IMG/VR virus record: IMGVR_UViG_3300027969_000445
Coordinates: 1 to 22,819 of that record
Reading direction: 5' to 3' (one strand)
Length of the DNA: 22,819 nt
DNA from: a virus
The translations under genes and the position numbers were made by a program. Below are positions 1 through 6,375 of the stretch, in pieces (positions within the stretch are counted from its first letter, which is position 1; the number at the start of each line of letters is the position of its first letter). The notes under the pieces were generated by a model that made no database searches, was not told the DNA's origin, and was given only the letters and a program-made list of their open reading frames with translations.

Positions 1-2
1 CC

Positions 3-122
3 CAGAATGGGCATAAAACATATGTGGATCAAGATCTTTCTAAAGAGATCTTCCATATTGGAACATTTGAGTTCAAACATGAGCATACACTAGCGTGTAG
101 GGATGTAGAAAATGGCACTTGA
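3..122 (+). CDS. 3' end of an unknown phage gene (5' partial)
   Basis: This frame is open from the window edge to TGA at 120-122 and encodes 39 residues of a charged, polar polypeptide (for example IFHIGTFEFKHEHTL). It overlaps the start of the adaptor gene by 11 bases, a spacing typical of this phage. Its position just upstream of a head-tail adaptor suggests a head-module gene, but too little is visible to name it. Frame 1 is also open to a TAG at 91-93, but its translation looks less protein-like and leaves a gap, so I prefer frame 3. Confidence 0.4.
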   Translation, partial: QNGHKTYVDQDLSKEIFHIGTFEFKHEHTLACRDVENGT

Positions 123-732
123 TACTTTTAGTGGATTGAAGACAACGATTGCTGATTATTTGAATCGGGATGATCTGACTTCTATTATTCCTAGCTTTAT
201 CACTTTGGCAGAAGCAAAATTTAATCGTAAATTGCGTGTTCGTCAGATGATTAAGAGGTCTAATGCCACTATAGATACTCAATATTTTGCATTTCCTTCA
301 GACTTCCTACAGGCTAAAGAGTTCCAACTAAATACTAATCCAATTACGTATTTACAGTTTGTCACTCAAAATCAAGGAGATTTTGGATCTGCTAATCAAT
401 TTGTTTCCTCTGGTAAACCGCTGTATTACACAATTATTGGAAGTCAACTTGAGGTGATTCCAACTCCTGATACTGGTTACAGTGGAGAACTAACCTATTA
501 TGGTAAGATTACTGCGTTGAGTGACTCAAACACAAGCAACTGGCTGTTAGTTTATGCCCCAGACTTGTACTTATATGGTGCGCTGTTAGAGGCTTCACCA
601 TATTTGAAAGACGATGAACGTCTAGCCGTGTGGAGTTCGTTATATACAAATTCCTTGGGCGACATAGAGGTGGCAGATCAAAGGGCTTCTGTCTCTTCTA
701 CACCAATTGTTCGTGCCCGATCTTTAGGGTAA
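112..732 (+). CDS. Phage head-tail adaptor protein (SU10 adaptor-like)
   Basis: This 206-residue protein probably sits under the portal ring and joins the DNA-filled head to the tail. The N-terminus has the pattern of the SU10-type adaptor family: a helical start (TFSGLKTTIADYLNRDDL), then FITLAEAKFNRKLRVRQM, followed by a beta-rich middle with aromatic strands (YLQFV, YYTIIGSQLEVIP) and a late helix around YLYGALLEASPYLKDDER. The length fits the family. The ATG lies inside the end of the upstream gene and has only a weak Shine-Dalgarno sequence, so translational coupling is likely. The next gene starts 3 bases after its stop. The family assignment rests on sequence resemblance from memory; the role follows from the family and from the structural neighbours. 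Confidence 0.75.
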   Translation: MALDTFSGLKTTIADYLNRDDLTSIIPSFITLAEAKFNRKLRVRQMIKRSNATIDTQYFAFPSDFLQAKEFQLNTNPITYLQFVTQNQGDFGSANQFVSSGKPLYYTIIGSQLEVIPTPDTGYSGELTYYGKITALSDSNTSNWLLVYAPDLYLYGALLEASPYLKDDERLAVWSSLYTNSLGDIEVADQRASVSSTPIVRARSLG

Positions 733-735
733 AAA

Positions 736-1131
736 ATGTCATCTTTTAGCGATTACACCGAAAATCTAGTTCTTACTTGGTTGTTTACAACAAGTACAGC
801 AACTCGTCCAACTGCTTGGTATGTTGGATTATTTACTGCCGCACCAAGTGACACTGGTGGTGGCACTGAAGTGTCTGGAAGTGGTTATGCCCGTGTAGTT
901 ACTGGAACAATCTCTGGTTCTGGTACTGCTACTACATTTACAAATGCCGCTGCAATTGAATTTGCTGCTGCCTCTGGTGGCAATTGGGGTTCAATTGGTT
1001 GGGCAGGTATCTTTGATGCTTCTACTGGTGGAAATCTATTAGCCTGGGCGCCATTGACAACAGCACGAACAATCAATGATGGCGACATTTTCCGTATTCC
1101 TGCATCAAGTCTGACAATTACATTGACATAA
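736..1131 (+). CDS. Gp80-like phage tail fibre/base protein
   Basis: This 131-residue protein has the signature of the Gp80-like tail proteins found in many phages. It opens with a short helix (SDYTENLVLTWLF), then the strand WYVGLFTAAPSDTGGGTEVSG, the segment GYARVVTG, a Thr/Ala-rich middle, and a C-terminal beta segment ending INDGDIFRIPASSLTITL. No transmembrane or signal segment is visible. It is a virion structural protein, probably at the tail tip or fibre base. The exact location in the particle cannot be read from the sequence. The start has an AGGG element 6-9 bases upstream. The next gene begins one base after the stop, so the genes are probably co-translated. Confidence 0.7.
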   Translation: MSSFSDYTENLVLTWLFTTSTATRPTAWYVGLFTAAPSDTGGGTEVSGSGYARVVTGTISGSGTATTFTNAAAIEFAAASGGNWGSIGWAGIFDASTGGNLLAWAPLTTARTINDGDIFRIPASSLTITLT

Positions 1132-1132
1132 C

Positions 1133-1594
1133 ATGGCTGCTTATGGTTCTGGCTATTACGGAGGGGGTAAATATTCCTATGGAGTAACCCTTGGTGCTGC
1201 CAGTATTGTTGATGCAAGCAGTGTTGCAATTTCTGGAAGACGTGTTGCAAGAGGCGCAGTTGCAATTTCTGACACTAGTTCATTAGTTGTCAATGGAGTT
1301 AGAGTTGCATTTGCTTCAATGACTGTAGCAGATGACTCGACAATTGTTTGCAATGCAGTAGTAGTTAAGAATAACAGTTTTGGATTTTCTGAAGATAGCA
1401 ATTTAACAGTCAATGGCGTAAGAGTTTATCTTGGTTATGTTGATTATTTATGTACTTCAAACTTGCAAATCAATGCTCGATTAAAATGGGCTACTGAAAC
1501 TGACCAATCAGAAACATGGGATGCAGTTAGTGACACCAATGAAGGTTGGTCACCAATTGCTGATAATAGTGAATCTTGGCAAATTGCCGCATGA
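1133..1594 (+). CDS. Tandem-repeat virion protein, unknown function
   Basis: This 153-residue protein is built almost entirely from repeats. Residues 1-19 are Gly/Tyr-rich (GSGYYGGGKYSYG). Residues 20-119 are five exact-length 20-residue repeats, each with the pattern D/E-x-S-x-hydrophobic-x-hydrophobic-N/S-G/A-x-R-V; the clearest copies contain VVNGVRVA and TVNGVRVY. Residues 124-153 are three 10-residue repeats with a central E-x-W (SETWDAV, NEGWSPI, SESWQIA). Such periodicity suggests a small beta-solenoid followed by an aromatic tail. Its place between two tail proteins suggests a tail or fibre component. I do not recognise a named family. The start lies one base after the upstream stop with no clear ribosome-binding site, which suggests coupling. 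Confidence 0.75.
   Translation: MAAYGSGYYGGGKYSYGVTLGAASIVDASSVAISGRRVARGAVAISDTSSLVVNGVRVAFASMTVADDSTIVCNAVVVKNNSFGFSEDSNLTVNGVRVYLGYVDYLCTSNLQINARLKWATETDQSETWDAVSDTNEGWSPIADNSESWQIAA
1190..1489 (+). repeat. Five tandem 60-base (20-codon) repeats
   Basis: The codons for residues 20-119 of the repeat protein fall into five consecutive 60-base units with no insertions. The repeats are diverged at the DNA level but keep the period exactly, so selection seems to act on the protein fold rather than on recent duplication. Confidence 0.8.
1502..1591 (+). repeat. Three tandem 30-base (10-codon) Trp repeats
   Basis: Residues 124-153 form three consecutive 10-residue units, each with Asp at position 1, Glu at position 4 and Trp at position 6. 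They end at the stop codon of the same gene. Confidence 0.75.
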
Positions 1595-1602
1595 GGTGAA
1601 AA

Positions 1603-3282
1603 ATGGCTGATACAACAACCACAAACTTAGCATTAACAAAACCAGAAGTAGGTGCGTCTACTGACACATGGGGTACTAAGATCAATACTGATCTGGATAC
1701 TATTGACGCATTATTTGATACTGGCCCATTGCTAAAAGTCACTAAAGGTGGCACTGGTGTTGGAACAAGCACTGGAACTGGAAGTAATGTGTTGGCAACA
1801 TCACCAACATTAGTAACTCCTATTATTGACAATCCTAAATTGGGTTACACCACAACTGCAACTGCAGCAGGGACAACAACTCTTACAGTATCAAGCAATC
1901 ACCAACAATTCTTCACTGGTACAACAACCCAGACAATTGTTTTGCCTGTGACAAGCACTTTGGTTTTGGGTATGGGTTATTCAATTGAGAATAATTCAAC
2001 TGGTGTTTTGACAGTTCAGTCTAGTGGATTGAATTCAATAACAACTATTCCTGTTGGTGTGACAACTTTGTTTACTTGCATTTTGACAAGTGGAACAACT
2101 GCTGCATCATGGGACTATGACCAAGTAGGTTTTGCAACAATTACAGGTACTGGTGATAATGTATTGGCTACTTCACCTACTTTAGTGACTCCAGCACTTG
2201 GTACACCATCTAGTGCTACTTTAACTAATGCCACAGGTTTGCCAATTTCAACTGGTGTATCAGGTTTAGGTACTGGTGTTGCAACTGCTTTAGCGGTTAA
2301 TGTTGGTTCTGCTGGAGCACCTGTTTTATTCAATGGAGCACTAGGTACGCCATCTGGCGGTACTGTAACCAACCTAACAGGTACGGCAAGCATTAACATT
2401 AACGGGACTGTTGGTGCTACTACAGCAACCACTGGTGCTTTTACTACTTTGACCACATCTTCAACAGTCACACACAATGGTGGAACTGCAAGCGGAGTAA
2501 CCTATCTCAATGGCTCAAAGGTCTTGACAAGTGGCTCTACGCTTACTTTTGATGGAACAACTTTAAGTAGTTCAATTGCAAGTGCAGCAGCAGGTCTTTC
2601 TTTAGATAGCAGTTCGGCGGGTAAGGCAAACACTGTATATAGAAGTGCTGGAACACAAAAAGCAATAGTTGGACTTGCAGGCGCAATATTAGGTACAAGT
2701 TCAACAGATCTTGGTCTGTTTGCAGAAACTGGTGGCGCAGTTAAATTATTCGCTAATGGCGCATCAACAAACTCAGGCACTTTTAATCAGTATGGTTTTG
2801 GTATTGGTGCGGCAGTTCCAACAGCAGGTCAAGGCATAACATTTCCTGCGGCTCAAGACGCATCATCAAACGCTAATACGCTAGATGACTATGAGCAGGG
2901 GACTTGGACACCTACAGTTGTTGGGACAACTACTGCTGGTACGGCAGTATATAGCCAACAAAATGGACAGTACACAAAAATCGGTAACATGGTAACGGCT
3001 ACAGCATATGTTGAATGGTCAGTGCATACTGGAACTGGAAATATCACGCTAAGAGGTCTGCCGTTTACAACCCTTAGTTCTGGAGCTAATTTGGGTGCTG
3101 TTACTCTTGCTTATAACCACAATATCGCACTGACAGCAAATAACCTGCTTACGGCATATATAGGTGGAAATTCAACTTCAATCACTGTAGACCAATATCC
3201 AGTAGGTGGTGGTTCATCAACCGCTGTTCCAATGGATGCTTCTGGTGGGTTTATTTATACAGTTTCATATTTAACCGCTTAA
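1603..3282 (+). CDS. Phage tail fibre protein
   Basis: This 559-residue fibre probably binds the host receptor. The N-terminus carries the widespread tail-fibre anchor pattern ([18 protein letters not shown], then [10 protein letters not shown]). The shaft is Thr/Gly/Ser-rich and contains a 17-residue segment, [17 protein letters not shown], twice (residues 57-73 and 181-197), followed by GTPS modules ([17 protein letters not shown]). After a linker near residue 425 comes the common C-terminal fibre domain ([12 protein letters not shown], later [16 protein letters not shown] and [11 protein letters not shown]). I see no C-terminal chaperone domain. The start has a good Shine-Dalgarno sequence, GAGGTG at 1592-1597. 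It is one of two or three candidate receptor-binding proteins in the window. Confidence 0.85.
   Translation: MADTTTTNLALTKPEVGASTDTWGTKINTDLDTIDALFDTGPLLKVTKGGTGVGTSTGTGSNVLATSPTLVTPIIDNPKLGYTTTATAAGTTTLTVSSNHQQFFTGTTTQTIVLPVTSTLVLGMGYSIENNSTGVLTVQSSGLNSITTIPVGVTTLFTCILTSGTTAASWDYDQVGFATITGTGDNVLATSPTLVTPALGTPSSATLTNATGLPISTGVSGLGTGVATALAVNVGSAGAPVLFNGALGTPSGGTVTNLTGTASININGTVGATTATTGAFTTLTTSSTVTHNGGTASGVTYLNGSKVLTSGSTLTFDGTTLSSSIASAAAGLSLDSSSAGKANTVYRSAGTQKAIVGLAGAILGTSSTDLGLFAETGGAVKLFANGASTNSGTFNQYGFGIGAAVPTAGQGITFPAAQDASSNANTLDDYEQGTWTPTVVGTTTAGTAVYSQQNGQYTKIGNMVTATAYVEWSVHTGTGNITLRGLPFTTLSSGANLGAVTLAYNHNIALTANNLLTAYIGGNSTSITVDQYPVGGGSSTAVPMDASGGFIYTVSYLTA
1771..1821 (+). repeat. Tail-fibre shaft repeat, copy 1
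   Basis: These 17 codons encode the TGTG[13 protein letters not shown] segment. A second copy at 2143-2193 differs by one residue but by many synonymous bases, so the protein sequence is conserved while the DNA has drifted. Confidence 0.75.
2143..2193 (+). repeat. Tail-fibre shaft repeat, copy 2
   Basis: This is the second copy of the 17-residue segment at 1771-1821, with Asp instead of Ser at position 5. Repeats of this kind are frequent points of domain exchange in tail fibres. Confidence 0.75.
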
Positions 3283-3331
3283 CTAACTAGCATGGATGTG
3301 CTTGTCGGACACTTAACTTAAAAGGAAAATC

Positions 3332-3601
3332 ATGTCACTTACAAAACAAACAGTCATCGACCAAATTACAGTCTCCGAAAATGGAACAGTTTTTTATCGT
3401 GAGGCTACTCGCATCATGGAAGACGGCAATCAAATAAGCCAAACCTACCATCGCTCAAGCCTCACACCAGCACAAGACCTGACAGGCGTTCCCGCAAATG
3501 TTGTTGCAATCTGCAATACGGCATGGACTGCTGAAGTTGTTAGTGCTTATCAGGCAGAGCAAGCACGAATTGCTGCTGAACAAGCTGCTCGAAATGCCTA
3601 A
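3332..3601 (+). CDS. Small conserved phage protein, unknown function
   Basis: This 89-residue protein has a beta-rich N-terminal half (VIDQITVSENGTVFYREAT, then YHRSSLTPAQDLTGVP) and a long Ala/Glu-rich C-terminal helix (EVVSAYQAEQARIAAEQAAR). The same general pattern (VSE-GTV, YHR-x-S, P-D-L/V-G-P) is common in small genes next to phage tail fibres, as far as I recall; no function is known to me. A good ribosome-binding site (AAAGGA) precedes the ATG, after a 49-base gap from the fibre gene. The next gene begins 2 bases after its stop. Confidence 0.7.
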   Translation: MSLTKQTVIDQITVSENGTVFYREATRIMEDGNQISQTYHRSSLTPAQDLTGVPANVVAICNTAWTAEVVSAYQAEQARIAAEQAARNA

Positions 3602-3603
3602 TC

Positions 3604-3831
3604 ATGGAAGACCAAGTAACCCATAAGCAAATCTACGATAGGCTCGTTGAAGTCGAATCTAAGGTAGATAACATAGACCAGAACACTAAAGGTCTAGTAG
3701 ATGCTATGAAGGCTCTTGATGGGGCTTTTAAAGTGCTTGGATGGGTTGCTTCTGCTGCCAAGCCTATTCTATGGGTGGCGGGTTTAATCATGGCTGCTGG
3801 TGCTATTTGGCAGACTTGGCTTAAAAAGTAA
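3604..3831 (+). CDS. Small membrane protein, holin-like
   Basis: The 75-residue product has a soluble, charged N-terminal half predicted to be helical (HKQIYDRLVEVESKVDNID), then a hydrophobic stretch from about residue 43 to 70 (WVASAAKPILWVAGLIMAAG), and ends in a short basic tail (KK). This layout resembles XhlA-type or other small holin-like proteins. Its location among tail genes, not beside the endolysin, weakens a holin assignment; it could instead be a virion membrane-interacting protein. Its TAA stop overlaps the ATG of the next gene (TAATG), so the two are probably translationally coupled. Confidence 0.6.
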   Translation: MEDQVTHKQIYDRLVEVESKVDNIDQNTKGLVDAMKALDGAFKVLGWVASAAKPILWVAGLIMAAGAIWQTWLKK

Positions 3832-4484
3832 TGGCTAATGTAAAGCAACAGTTAGAAATCCCTGCTGTACCATCTTTAGGTACGTCAGGAATTGTTTATT
3901 CTGATAGTGTTCAGAATCAAAACAATGGACTTTTAAGGTTGTTTTTTACAAAGTTAGTTAATTCAGTACAGTCTGTAATTGGCCCAAGAGGTGGTAAGTA
4001 TCTAAACAATCCTTACGGAGCTTTTCAAGACTCTACAGACCAAGTAGCGGCTAGTACCACTGTAGCTTATCCAGTAACATTTAATACTACAGACTTTTCC
4101 AATGGTGTAACTATAGTTAGTAACTCTAGGATTACTGTAGCTGATGATGGAGTTTGGAACTTACAGTTTTCGCTTCAATTTACAAATACAACAAATGCTT
4201 CACAAGATGTAGATGTTTGGTTTAGAGTAAATGGTACAAATATTGCCAACTCAAATAGCAGATATGGATTGGCTCCAAGAAAAGGGGCGGGAGATCCATT
4301 TCATATAATTATGGCTTTGAATTATTTTGCTAGTTTAAATGCAACTGACTATATTGAAATTATGTGGAGAACTAGCGATACTGGTGTATCTATTGAGCAA
4401 TATGCCGCAGGAACAAGCCCAACTAGGCCAGCAATTCCATCTGCAATTGCTACAATGAGCTTTGTGTCTAACCTACCTAGGTAA
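3831..4484 (+). CDS. Putative jelly-roll virion protein (decoration or receptor-binding)
   Basis: The N-terminal third of this 217-residue protein is a linker region. From about residue 65 it is beta-rich with the alternating pattern of a C1q/TNF-like jelly roll: VTFNTTDFSNGVTIVSNSRI, then ITVADDGVWNLQFSLQF, then VDVWFRVNGTNIANSNSRY, then LNATDYIEIMWRTSDTGVSI. The 'D-G-x-W-x-hydrophobic' strand followed by 'D-V-x-V-W-x-R-V-N-G' is typical of phage surface jelly rolls. It may decorate the tail or bind carbohydrates. The start overlaps the upstream stop by one base. The fold is inferred from the strand pattern only. Confidence 0.65.
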   Translation: MANVKQQLEIPAVPSLGTSGIVYSDSVQNQNNGLLRLFFTKLVNSVQSVIGPRGGKYLNNPYGAFQDSTDQVAASTTVAYPVTFNTTDFSNGVTIVSNSRITVADDGVWNLQFSLQFTNTTNASQDVDVWFRVNGTNIANSNSRYGLAPRKGAGDPFHIIMALNYFASLNATDYIEIMWRTSDTGVSIEQYAAGTSPTRPAIPSAIATMSFVSNLPR

Positions 4485-4496
4485 TAGAATAAAGAT

Positions 4497-5972
4497 ATGG
4501 CTTACATTCCACTACAAATTCCTCCAGGCGTATACAAAAATGGGACTGAATATCAGTCTAAAGGCCGTTGGAACGGCTCAAATTTGGTACGTTGGTATCA
4601 GAATACTATTCGCCCAATTGGTGGATGGCGTAAACGCTCGTCAACTCAATTATCTGGATCTGCCAGAGGATTGATTACTTGGCGTGATAACGCTAATGTT
4701 CGTTGGACAGCAGTTGGTACGCACTCTAAGCTTTATGCAATGAATGAAGGTGGAGTCGCATTTGACATTACTCCCGCAACATTTACTGTTGGCATTGCTG
4801 ATGCAGACACCAAACTAGGTTATGGCTATGGTGCTTATGGCTCTGCTGCCTATGGCATTGCTAGGCCAGATTCTGGCTCTTACATCCCTGCGACTACTTG
4901 GAGTTTAGATACTTGGGGTGAATATTTAGTAGGTTGCTCAAATGCTGATGGAAAGCTTCTTGAGTGGCAATTAAATACTGGTTCTGATGCTGTCGCACTT
5001 ACTAACGCTCCAACTAGTTGTGTTGGTTTAATTACTACTCAAGAACGATTCTTATTTGCGTTGGGTGCTGGTGGAAATCCTCGTAAGATTCAATGGTCTG
5101 ACCAAGAAAACAATACTGTATGGACTCCTGCTGCAACCAATCAAGCTGGAGACTTTGAGTTAACTACTACTGGCTCTTTGCAATGCGCTAAACGCATCCG
5201 TGGATCTACAATTTTATTTACTGATGTAGATGTACATACTGCTACATACATTGGCCCACCATTTATTTATAGCATTGATCGTGTTGGTACTGGTTGTGGA
5301 GTTATTTCCCGTCAATCAGTAGCTGCTACTGACAATTCATGTATTTGGATGTCAAAGTCAGGATTTTGGCTATTTGATGGCTTTGTTAAGCCTTTGTCGT
5401 GTGATGTTGGTGATTACATTTTTAGCAACATTAATTATCAGCAAGCATCTAAGGTTTATTGCGTCCATAACTCTGCCTATGGTGAGATTTGGTGGTTCTA
5501 TCCAAGTTCTGCATCTAATGAAGTAGATTCCTATGTTTCTTACAATTATCGTGAGAATCATTGGGCTATTGGAACTTTGGCTCGTACCTGTGGTACTGAT
5601 CGTGGAGTTTTTGTTAATCCAATTATGGTTTCTTCAGATGGCTACGTTTATGAGCATGAAGTTGGATTTAACTATGACTCACAGACATTGTTTGCTGAGT
5701 CTGGACCAGTAGAGATAGGCAATGGAGACAGAACCATGAGTCTTACAGGATTGGTTCCTGATGAGAATACGGCTGGTGATGTTCAAGTTAAATTCAGCAC
5801 TAAATTCTATCCAAATGCCACTGAATACAACTATGGCCCATATTCAATGTCTAGTCCTACTTCAGTACGCATAAGCGGAAGACAAGTAGCGGCTAAGATT
5901 GAAGGTGTTAGATTAGCTGATTGGCGAGTTGGTGTTATTAGATTTGATGGGAAACCTGGCAGTTTGAGATGA
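4497..5972 (+). CDS. Large tail protein, beta-propeller-like (tail stabilisation/tubular candidate)
   Basis: The 491-residue protein starts with a pattern seen in many podovirus-like phages (IPPGVYKNGTEYQSKGRW, then LVRWYQNTIRPIGGWRK). It continues as repeated short beta segments with W, Y and G residues (GTHSKLYAMN, WGEYLVGCSNADGKLLEW, TTQERFLFALGAGGNPRKIQWSD), as expected for a propeller-like fold. The position after tail proteins and before the ejection genes fits a P22 gp10-like DNA-stabilisation protein or a T7 gp12-like tubular protein. I cannot choose between these. The ribosome-binding site is weak (AAAGAT). Its TGA overlaps the next ATG (ATGA), so coupling is likely. Confidence 0.65.
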   Translation: MAYIPLQIPPGVYKNGTEYQSKGRWNGSNLVRWYQNTIRPIGGWRKRSSTQLSGSARGLITWRDNANVRWTAVGTHSKLYAMNEGGVAFDITPATFTVGIADADTKLGYGYGAYGSAAYGIARPDSGSYIPATTWSLDTWGEYLVGCSNADGKLLEWQLNTGSDAVALTNAPTSCVGLITTQERFLFALGAGGNPRKIQWSDQENNTVWTPAATNQAGDFELTTTGSLQCAKRIRGSTILFTDVDVHTATYIGPPFIYSIDRVGTGCGVISRQSVAATDNSCIWMSKSGFWLFDGFVKPLSCDVGDYIFSNINYQQASKVYCVHNSAYGEIWWFYPSSASNEVDSYVSYNYRENHWAIGTLARTCGTDRGVFVNPIMVSSDGYVYEHEVGFNYDSQTLFAESGPVEIGNGDRTMSLTGLVPDENTAGDVQVKFSTKFYPNATEYNYGPYSMSSPTSVRISGRQVAAKIEGVRLADWRVGVIRFDGKPGSLR

Positions 5973-6373
5973 TTGACTATGAAAAGTACAAGGTTAATGG
6001 TGAACTACCATTATGGGCTGTATCTTTTCAAAAAGTAGAAAAAATACTTCAACCTGCTTTAGAATACGATAACACTCATAATATGCAGGACGTAGCCGAC
6101 TGTATAGACAGTTGTACGATGCAATTATGGCCTGGAGTTAACAGTGCAGTAGTAACTCAGGTTCAAAACTTTCCAAGAATGAAGGTTTTGCACATATTTT
6201 TGGCTTCTGGTGATCTAGTAGAACTAGAGACATTCACCCCCCATATTCAGAAGTTCGCTGAAGACATGGGATGCCACAAGATCACCTTAACAGGACGTAG
6301 AGGCTGGTCAAGAACTTTTGTATCTAAATTTAACATGAAGCCAACACATTATTGGCTATCTACGGAGGTGTAA
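5969..6373 (+). CDS. Phage GNAT-like acetyltransferase family protein
   Basis: This 134-residue protein matches a family often found between tail and ejection genes of podovirus-like phages. Diagnostic parts are the central strand VLHIFLASGDLVELE and the later segment GCHKITLTGRRGWSRTFV, followed by a short C-terminal strand. These resemble a shortened GNAT fold in which the GRRGW turn takes the place of the acetyl-CoA-binding loop. Substrate is unknown. It starts by ATGA overlap with the tail gene and ends 2 bases before the next ATG. The family assignment is fairly secure; enzymatic activity is not shown by the sequence. Confidence 0.65.
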   Translation: MIDYEKYKVNGELPLWAVSFQKVEKILQPALEYDNTHNMQDVADCIDSCTMQLWPGVNSAVVTQVQNFPRMKVLHIFLASGDLVELETFTPHIQKFAEDMGCHKITLTGRRGWSRTFVSKFNMKPTHYWLSTEV

Positions 6374-6375
6374 TT

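Noticed and set aside
1-93. Frame-1 open stretch at the window edge ending in TAG
   Set aside because: The translation is less protein-like and leaves a gap to the adaptor gene; the frame ending at 122 overlaps the next start as usual in this phage.
3292-3321. Nine-codon ATG frame in the gap after the tail fibre
   Set aside because: Too short, with no ribosome-binding site or coupling; the gap looks like simple leader DNA.
6352-6375. TTG start for the large repeat protein
   Set aside because: No ribosome-binding site is at a proper distance, and it overlaps the preceding gene; ATG 6376 has a strong GGAGGT site.
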